Source of the DNA: Schoenoplectus triqueter
Taxonomy: Eukaryota; Streptophyta; Magnoliopsida; Poales; Cyperaceae
Direction of reading: 5' to 3'
DNA: 64,000 nt
Assembly: GCA_964058805.1 (NCBI GenBank)
Contig: CAXKVV010000411.1
Coordinates: forward strand, 1 to 64,000
Program-made: the position numbers and the translations under genes
Shown here: positions 54,501 to 64,000 of the stretch, piece by piece
Position numbering within the stretch: position 1 is the first letter of the stretch
How the letters are laid out: every line of letters begins with the position of its first letter
The notes under the pieces: generated by a model
The model's input: the letters and a program-made list of their open reading frames with translations, nothing else
What the model was told of the DNA's origin: nothing
The model's database searches: none

Positions 54501-57500
54501 TTTCATGAATGTACGCACAGTAATGGGGCAAAATATAACATAAAATGCAAACAACCCGTTTAAGCAGAAGTTTTAATACATTCGGATGATGTTTTTGAGC
54601 AAAATGAGTGTCAGAGAAAAATTCATATTGAATATTCAATTATAAAATCATATAGTGGACAATATTAGGAGTGTTCATATTAATTTTCATGAAATTAATT
54701 TCAGTTATGAGGTAAAAGTAACATAAAACACAATCAACTTATTTAAACAATAGTTTTTAATGCATCCAGCGGATGTGTTGTGCAAAATGAGTGTCGTAGA
54801 ATATTCACGTTAGATATTCAATTGTAAAAACATATAAGAGACAATATTAGTAGAGTTCATATGAATTCGGACGAATTTACGTGCGGTAGTGAGGCCAAAA
54901 TAACATAAAACGAAAACAACTCGTTAAAACAGCAGATTTAATTCAACTGGATGATATTTTGGATAAAATAAGTGTCATAGAATCTTAATATTGAATATTT
55001 AATTATAAAAACATATGATAGCCAAAATTATATGTGTCCATATATATTTTCCGAATTTATGCATAGTTATGAGACCAAAGTAACACAAAATGCAAGTAAC
55101 TTGATAAAACAACAGTTTTTAATACATGCGGATGATGTTTTTTGCAAAATAAGTGTTGCAGAATATTAATATTGAATATTTTATTATAAAAACACATAAT
55201 ACAAAATATTTGGAGTGTTCATATAATTTTTTACGAATTTATGCGCAGTTATGAGGCCAAAATAACATAAAACACAAACAACTCGTTTAAACTGCAGTTT
55301 TCAAAGCATATGGATGAAGTTTTAGGCAAAGTTAGTTTACTAAAATCTTAATATTGAATATTTAATTATAAAAACACATAATGGACAATATTTGAAGTGT
55401 CCATTGTAATTTGCTTGAATTTACACAGTAATGAGGCATAAAATGACATAAAATAAAATTAACATGTCTAAACAGCATTTTTCAACACATACGGATGAAA
55501 CTTTGACCAAAATGAGTGTGGCAGAAAGTTTATATTGAATATTTAATAATAAAATCATATAATAGACAATATTAGGAGTGTTCGTATCAATTTTCACGAA
55601 ATTCATTGAAGTTACAAGGCCAAAATAATATAAAACACAATCAACTTATTTAAACAACTGTTTTTATTGCATTTAGAGCATATTTTGGGCAAAATGAGTT
55701 TCGTAGAATAGTCATATAGAATATTCAACTGTGAAAACATACAATAAACAACATTAGGAGTGCACATTTGAATTTTAATGAATTTACACGCAGTTGTGAG
55801 GCCAAAATACGATAAAACGCAGAAAACTCATTTAAACAGCAGTTTGAAATTCATCTTGATTTCGTTTTTGGCAAATTAAATGTCATAAAATCTTAATATT
55901 GAATATTTAACTATTGAAACATATAATAGACAAAATTAGAAGTCTCCATTTAAATTTGCATGAATTTATGCGCAGTTGTGAGGCCAAAATTACATAAAAT
56001 GAAGTCAACTTGTTTAAACGACAGTTTTTAATACATATGGATGATATTTTATGCAAAATGAGTGTCGTAGAATTATTATATTAAATATTTAATTCTAAAA
56101 ACACATAATATAAAATATTAGGAGTGTTCATAAGAATTTGCATGAATTTATATGCAGTTATGAGGTTAAAATAACATAAAACGCAAACAAGTCATTTTAA
56201 CAGCAGTTCTCAATGCATCTGGATGATGTTTTAGGCAAATTTTGTGTTGGAAAATATTAATATTGAATATTTAATTATAATAACATGCAACAGATAATAT
56301 TTGAAGGGTCCATGTGAATTTTCATGAATGTACGCACAGTAATGGGGCAAAATATAACATAAAATGCAAACAACCCGTTTAAGCAGAAGTTTTAATACAT
56401 TCGGATGATGTTTTTGAGCAAAATGAGTGTCAGAGAAAAATTCATATTGAATATTCAATTATAAAATCATATAGTGGACAATATTAGGAGTGTTCATATT
56501 AATTTTCATGAAATTAATTTCAGTTATGAGGTAAAAGTAACATAAAACACAATCAACTTATTTAAACAATAGTTTTTAATGCATCCAGCGGATGTGTTGT
56601 GCAAAATGAGTGTCGTAGAATATTCACGTTAGATATTCAATTGTAAAAACATATAAGAGACAATATTAGTAGAGTTCATATGAATTCGGACGAATTTACG
56701 TGCGGTAGTGAGGCCAAAATAACATAAAACGAAAACAACTCGTTAAAACAGCAGATTTAATTCAACTGGATGATATTTTGGATAAAATAAGTGTCATAGA
56801 ATCTTAATATTGAATATTTAATTATAAAAACATATGATAGCCAAAATTATATGTGTCCATATATATTTTCCGAATTTATGCATAGTTATGAGACCAAAGT
56901 AACACAAAATGCAAGTAACTTGATAAAACAACAGTTTTTAATACATGCGGATGATGTTTTTTGCAAAATAAGTGTTGCAGAATATTAATATTGAATATTT
57001 TATTATAAAAACACATAATACAAAATATTTGGAGTGTTCATATAATTTTTTACGAATTTATGCGCAGTTATGAGGCCAAAATAACATAAAACACAAACAA
57101 CTCGTTTAAACTGCAGTTTTCAAAGCATATGGATGAAGTTTTAGGCAAAGTTAGTTTACTAAAATCTTAATATTGAATATTTAATTATAAAAACACATAA
57201 TGGACAATATTTGAAGTGTCCATTGTAATTTGCTTGAATTTACACAGTAATGAGGCATAAAATGACATAAAATAAAATTAACATGTCTAAACAGCATTTT
57301 TCAACACATACGGATGAAACTTTGACCAAAATGAGTGTGGCAGAAAGTTTATATTGAATATTTAATAATAAAATCATATAATAGACAATATTAGGAGTGT
57401 TCGTATCAATTTTCACGAAATTCATTGAAGTTACAAGGCCAAAATAATATAAAACACAATCAACTTATTTAAACAACTGTTTTTATTGCATTTAGAGCAT

Positions 57501-60500
57501 ATTTTGGGCAAAATGAGTTTCGTAGAATAGTCATATAGAATATTCAACTGTGAAAACATACAATAAACAACATTAGGAGTGCACATTTGAATTTTAATGA
57601 ATTTACACGCAGTTGTGAGGCCAAAATACGATAAAACGCAGAAAACTCATTTAAACAGCAGTTTGAAATTCATCTTGATTTCGTTTTTGGCAAATTAAAT
57701 GTCATAAAATCTTAATATTGAATATTTAACTATTGAAACATATAATAGACAAAATTAGAAGTCTCCATTTAAATTTGCATGAATTTATGCGCAGTTGTGA
57801 GGCCAAAATTACATAAAATGAAATCAACTTGTTTAAACGACAGTTTTTAATACATATGGATGATATTTTATGCAAAATGAGTGTCGTAGAATTATTATAT
57901 TAAATATTTAATTCTAAAAACACATAATATAAAATATTAGGAGTGTTCATAAGAATTTGCATGAATTTATATGCAGTTATGAGGTTAAAATAACATAAAA
58001 CGCAAACAAGTCATTTTAACAGCAGTTCTCAATGCATCTGGATGATGTTTTAGGCAAATTTTGTGTTGGAAAATATTAATATTGAATATTTAATTATAAT
58101 AACATGCAACAGATAATATTTGAAGGGTCCATGTGAATTTTCATGAATGTACGCACAGTAATGGGGCAAAATATAACATAAAATGCAAACAACCCGTTTA
58201 AGCAGAAGTTTTAATACATTCGGATGATGTTTTTGAGCAAAATGAGTGTCAGAGAAAAATTCATATTGAATATTCAATTATAAAATCATATAGTGGACAA
58301 TATTAGGAGTGTTCATATTAATTTTCATGAAATTAATTTCAGTTATGAGGCAAAAGTAACATAAAACACAATCAACTTATTTAAACAATAGTTTTTAATG
58401 CATCCAGCGGATGTGTTGTGCAAAATGAGTGTCGTAGAATATTCACGTTAGATATTCAATTGTAAAAACATATAAGAGACAATATTAGTAGAGTTCATAT
58501 GAATTCGGATGAATTTACGTGCGGTAGTGAGGCCAAAATAACATAAAACGAAAACAACTCGTTAAAACAGCAGATTTAATTCAACTGGATGATATTTTGG
58601 ATAAAATAAGTGTCATAGAATCTTAATATTGAATATTTAATTATAAAAACATATGATAGCCAAAATTATATGTGTCCATATATATTTTCCGAATTTATGC
58701 ATAGTTATGAGACCAAAGTAACACAAAATGCAAGTAACTTGATAAAACAACAGTTTTTAATACATGCGGATGATGTTTTTTGCAAAATAAGTGTTGCAGA
58801 ATATTAATATTGAATATTTTATTATAAAAACACATAATACAAAATATTTGGAGTGTTCATATAATTTTTTACGAATTTATGCGCAGTTATGAGGCCAAAA
58901 TAATATAAAACAAAAACAACTCGTTTAAACTGCAGTTTTCAAAGCATATGGATGAAGTTTTAGGCAAAGTTAGTTTACTAAAATCTTAATATTGAATATT
59001 TAATTATAAAAACACATAATGGACAATATTTGAAGTGTCCATTGTAATTTGCTTGAATTTACACAGTAATGAGGCATAAAATGACATAAAATAAAATTAA
59101 CATGTCTAAACAGCATTTTTCAACACATACGGATGAAACTTTGACCAAAATGAGTGTGGCAGAAAGTTTATATTGAATATTTAATAATAAAATCATATAA
59201 TAGACAATATTAGGAGTGTTCGTATCAATTTTCACGAAATTCATTGAAGTTACAAGGCCAAAATAATATAAAACACAATCAACTTATTTAAACAACTGTT
59301 TTTATTGCATTTAGAGCATATTTTGGGCAAAATGAGTTTCGTAGAATAGTCATATAGAATATTCAACTGTGAAAACATACAATAAACAACATTAGGAGTG
59401 CACATTTGAATTTTAATGAATTTACACGCAGTTGTGAGGCCAAAATACGATAAAACGCAGAAAACTCATTTAAACAGCAGTTTGAAATTCATCTTGATTT
59501 CGTTTTTGGCAAATTAAATGTCATAAAATCTTAATATTGAATATTTAACTATTGAAACATATAATAGACAAAATTAGAAGTCTCCATTTAAATTTGCATG
59601 AATTTATGCGCAGTTGTGAGGCCAAAATTACATAAAATGAAGTCAACTTGTTTAAACGACAGTTTTTAATACATATGGATGATATTTTATGCAAAATGAG
59701 TGTCGTAGAATTATTATATTAAATATTTAATTCTAAAAACACATAATATAAAATATTAGGAGTGTTCATAAGAATTTGCATGAATTTATATGCAGTTATG
59801 AGGTTAAAATAACATAAAACGCAAACAAGTCATTTTAACAGCAGTTCTCAATGCATCTGGATGATGTTTTAGGCAAATTTTGTGTTGGAAAATATTAATA
59901 TTGAATATTTAATTATAATAACATGCAACAGATAATATTTGAAGGGTCCATGTGAATTTTCATGAATGTACGCACAGTAATGGGGCAAAATATAACATAA
60001 AATGCAAACAACCCGTTTAAGCAGAAGTTTTAATACATTCGGATGATGTTTTTGAGCAAAATGAGTGTCAGAGAAAAATTCATATTGAATATTCAATTAT
60101 AAAATCATATAGTGGACAATATTAGGAGTGTTCATATTAATTTTCATGAAATTAATTTCAGTTATGAGGCAAAAGTAACATAAAACACAATCAACTTATT
60201 TAAACAATAGTTTTTAATGCATCCAGCGGATGTGTTGTGCAAAATGAGTGTCGTAGAATATTCACGTTAGATATTCAATTGTAAAAACATATAAGAGACA
60301 ATATTAGTAGAGTTCATATGAATTCGGATGAATTTACGTGCGGTAGTGAGGCCAAAATAACATAAAACGAAAACAACTCGTTAAAACAGCAGATTTAATT
60401 CAACTGGATGATATTTTGGATAAAATAAGTGTCATAGAATCTTAATATTGAATATTTAATTATAAAAACATATGATAGCCAAAATTATATGTGTCCATAT

Positions 60501-63500
60501 ATATTTTCCGAATTTATGCATAGTTATGAGACCAAAGTAACACAAAATGCAAGTAACTTGATAAAACAACAGTTTTTAATACATGCGGATGATGTTTTTT
60601 GCAAAATAAGTGTTGCAGAATATTAATATTGAATATTTTATTATAAAAACACATAATACAAAATATTTGGAGTGTTCATATAATTTTTTACGAATTTATG
60701 CGCAGTTATGAGGCCAAAATAATATAAAACAAAAACAACTCGTTTAAACTGCAGTTTTCAAAGCATATGGATGAAGTTTTAGGCAAAGTTAGTTTACTAA
60801 AATCTTAATATTGAATATTTAATTATAAAAACACATAATGGACAATATTTGAAGTGTCCATTGTAATTTGCTTGAATTTACACAGTAATGAGGCATAAAA
60901 TGACATAAAATAAAATTAACATGTCTAAACAGCATTTTTCAACACATACGGATGAAACTTTGACCAAAATGAGTGTGGCAGAAAGTTTATATTGAATATT
61001 TAATAATAAAATCATATAATAGACAATATTAGGAGTGTTCGTATCAATTTTCACGAAATTCATTGAAGTTACAAGGCCAAAATAATATAAAACACAATCA
61101 ACTTATTTAAACAACTGTTTTTATTGCATTTAGAGCATATTTTGGGCAAAATGAGTTTCGTAGAATAGTCATATAGAATATTCAACTGTGAAAACATACA
61201 ATAAACAACATTAGGAGTGCACATTTGAATTTTAATGAATTTACACGCAGTTGTGAGGCCAAAATACGATAAAACGCAGAAAACTCATTTAAACAGCAGT
61301 TTGAAATTCATCTTGATTTCGTTTTTGGCAAATTAAATGTCATAAAATCTTAATATTGAATATTTAACTATTGAAACATATAATAGACAAAATTAGAAGT
61401 CTCCATTTAAATTTGCATGAATTTATGCGCAGTTGTGAGGCCAAAATTACATAAAATGAAGTCAACTTGTTTAAACGACAGTTTTTAATACATATGGATG
61501 ATATTTTATGCAAAATGAGTGTCGTAGAATTATTATATTAAATATTTAATTCTAAAAACACATAATATAAAATATTAGGAGTGTTCATAAGAATTTGCAT
61601 GAATTTATATGCAGTTATGAGGTTAAAATAACATAAAACGCAAACAAGTCATTTTAACAGCAGTTCTCAATGCATCTGGATGATGTTTTAGGCAAATTTT
61701 GTGTTGGAAAATATTAATATTGAATATTTAATTATAATAACATGCAACAGATAATATTTGAAGGGTCCATGTGAATTTTCATGAATGTACGCACAGTAAT
61801 GGGGCAAAATATAACATAAAATGCAAACAACCCGTTTAAGCAGAAGTTTTAATACATTCGGATGATGTTTTTGAGCAAAATGAGTGTCAGAGAAAAATTC
61901 ATATTGAATATTCAATTATAAAATCATATAGTGGACAATATTAGGAGTGTTCATATTAATTTTCATGAAATTAATTTCAGTTATGAGGTAAAAGTAACAT
62001 AAAACACAATCAACTTATTTAAACAATAGTTTTTAATGCATCCAGCGGATGTGTTGTGCAAAATGAGTGTCGTAGAATATTCACGTTAGATATTCAATTG
62101 TAAAAACATATAAGAGACAATATTAGTAGAGTTCATATGAATTCGGACGAATTTACGTGCGGTAGTGAGGCCAAAATAACATAAAACGAAAACAACTCGT
62201 TAAAACAGCAGATTTAATTCAACTGGATGATATTTTGGATAAAATAAGTGTCATAGAATCTTAATATTGAATATTTAATTATAAAAACATATGATAGCCA
62301 AAATTATATGTGTCCATATATATTTTCCGAATTTATGCATAGTTATGAGACCAAAGTAACACAAAATGCAAGTAACTTGATAAAACAACAGTTTTTAATA
62401 CATGCGGATGATGTTTTTTGCAAAATAAGTGTTGCAGAATATTAATATTGAATATTTTATTATAAAAACACATAATACAAAATATTTGGAGTGTTCATAT
62501 AATTTTTTACGAATTTATGCGCAGTTATGAGGCCAAAATAACATAAAACACAAACAACTCGTTTAAACTGCAGTTTTCAAAGCATATGGATGAAGTTTTA
62601 GGCAAAGTTAGTTTACTAAAATCTTAATATTGAATATTTAATTATAAAAACACATAATGGACAATATTTGAAGTGTCCATTGTAATTTGCTTGAATTTAC
62701 ACAGTAATGAGGCATAAAATGACATAAAATAAAATTAACATGTCTAAACAGCATTTTTCAACACATACGGATGAAACTTTGACCAAAATGAGTGTGGCAG
62801 AAAGTTTATATTGAATATTTAATAATAAAATCATATAATAGACAATATTAGGAGTGTTCGTATCAATTTTCACGAAATTCATTGAAGTTACAAGGCCAAA
62901 ATAATATAAAACACAATCAACTTATTTAAACAACTGTTTTTATTGCATTTAGAGCATATTTTGGGCAAAATGAGTTTCGTAGAATAGTCATATAGAATAT
63001 TCAACTGTGAAAACATACAATAAACAACATTAGGAGTGCACATTTGAATTTTAATGAATTTACACGCAGTTGTGAGGCCAAAATACGATAAAACGCAGAA
63101 AACTCATTTAAACAGCAGTTTGAAATTCATCTTGATTTCGTTTTTGGCAAATTAAATGTCATAAAATCTTAATATTGAATATTTAACTATTGAAACATAT
63201 AATAGACAAAATTAGAAGTCTCCATTTAAATTTGCATGAATTTATGCGCAGTTGTGAGGCCAAAATTACATAAAATGAAATCAACTTGTTTAAACGACAG
63301 TTTTTAATACATATGGATGATATTTTATGCAAAATGAGTGTCGTAGAATTATTATATTAAATATTTAATTCTAAAAACACATAATATAAAATATTAGGAG
63401 TGTTCATAAGAATTTGCATGAATTTATATGCAGTTATGAGGTTAAAATAACATAAAACGCAAACAAGTCATTTTAACAGCAGTTCTCAATGCATCTGGAT

Positions 63501-64000
63501 GATGTTTTAGGCAAATTTTGTGTTGGAAAATATTAATATTGAATATTTAATTATAATAACATGCAACAGATAATATTTGAAGGGTCCATGTGAATTTTCA
63601 TGAATGTACGCACAGTAATGGGGCAAAATATAACATAAAATGCAAACAACCCGTTTAAGCAGAAGTTTTAATACATTCGGATGATGTTTTTGAGCAAAAT
63701 GAGTGTCAGAGAAAAATTCATATTGAATATTCAATTATAAAATCATATAGTGGACAATATTAGGAGTGTTCATATTAATTTTCATGAAATTAATTTCAGT
63801 TATGAGGCAAAAGTAACATAAAACACAATCAACTTATTTAAACAATAGTTTTTAATGCATCCAGCGGATGTGTTGTGCAAAATGAGTGTCGTAGAATATT
63901 CACGTTAGATATTCAATTGTAAAAACATATAAGAGACAATATTAGTAGAGTTCATATGAATTCGGACGAATTTACGTGCGGTAGTGAGGCCAAAATAACA
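51526..64000. repeat. Higher-order satellite: 10 monomers of 180-184 bp in a 1819-bp unit, just under 7 copies
   Basis: Unit starts (CAGAATATTAATATTG) are at 51521, 53340, 55159, 56978, 58797, 60616 and 62435, always 1819 bp apart. Within a unit the GAGGCC-type anchor recurs at 180, 183, 182, 182, 182, 182, 184, 182, 180 and 182 bp, which sums to 1819. Monomers differ clearly from each other, while whole units are almost identical. Nucleosome-scale monomers in a homogenised higher-order array suggest a centromeric or pericentromeric satellite; this is inference. The array continues beyond the window. Repeated ORFs of 61 and 75 codons are by-products. Confidence 0.95.

Noticed and set aside
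51783..63734. ORFs of 61 and 75 codons repeating every 1819 bp on the minus strand of the satellite
   Set aside because: They repeat only because the satellite repeats. Composition is that of AT-rich DNA, there is no recognisable domain, and diverged satellite on the left does not keep them.

Overview
The window is nuclear DNA of a seed plant, most likely a dicot with a large, repeat-rich genome. This follows from plant-type Ty3/gypsy (Metaviridae) retrotransposons of the Tat/Ogre kind with two RNase H domains, a plant mobile domain gene with short plant-type introns, and an AT-rich satellite of about 182 bp. I see no ordinary single-copy host gene, tRNA or rRNA. The species cannot be named from sequence alone.

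Layout. (1) 1-15106: a minus-strand Ogre/Tat-like element whose 3' LTR runs off the left edge. It keeps gag and protease but has lost reverse transcriptase, RNase H and integrase, so it is non-autonomous. Its 5' LTR is 6848 bp. (2) 15107-22364: satellite DNA, diverged on the left and homogenised on the right. (3) 22365-51520: a complete plus-strand giant element of 29156 bp with two LTRs of 7259 and 7258 bp, a 5-bp target-site duplication (CAGAA), a primer binding site, one intact 3028-codon gag-pro-pol frame and, between pol and the 3' LTR, an antisense gene. I can assemble that gene into six exons joined by five short phase-1 introns (1092 codons, plant mobile domain protein). (4) 51526-64000: the same satellite as a 10-monomer higher-order repeat of exactly 1819 bp, just under seven copies. 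Both elements were inserted into this satellite array.

How the parts work together. The giant element looks coding-competent and recent: I found four substitutions and one A-run indel between its LTRs. The pol-less element has the same primer binding site, the same 3' LTR junction motif and a related U5 end, so it could be mobilised in trans by the complete one. The antisense gene can keep introns through retrotransposition because its splice sites are not read as such in the sense genomic RNA.

The least expected signal is in the LTRs. Both carry tandem arrays of stem-loops in which the loop sequence is conserved while the two stem arms change together from copy to copy. The non-Watson-Crick pairs I found are G.U on the element's sense strand, which is plus in one element and minus in the other. 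This points to selection on RNA structure in the long LTR transcript. I know of no described counterpart in this family.
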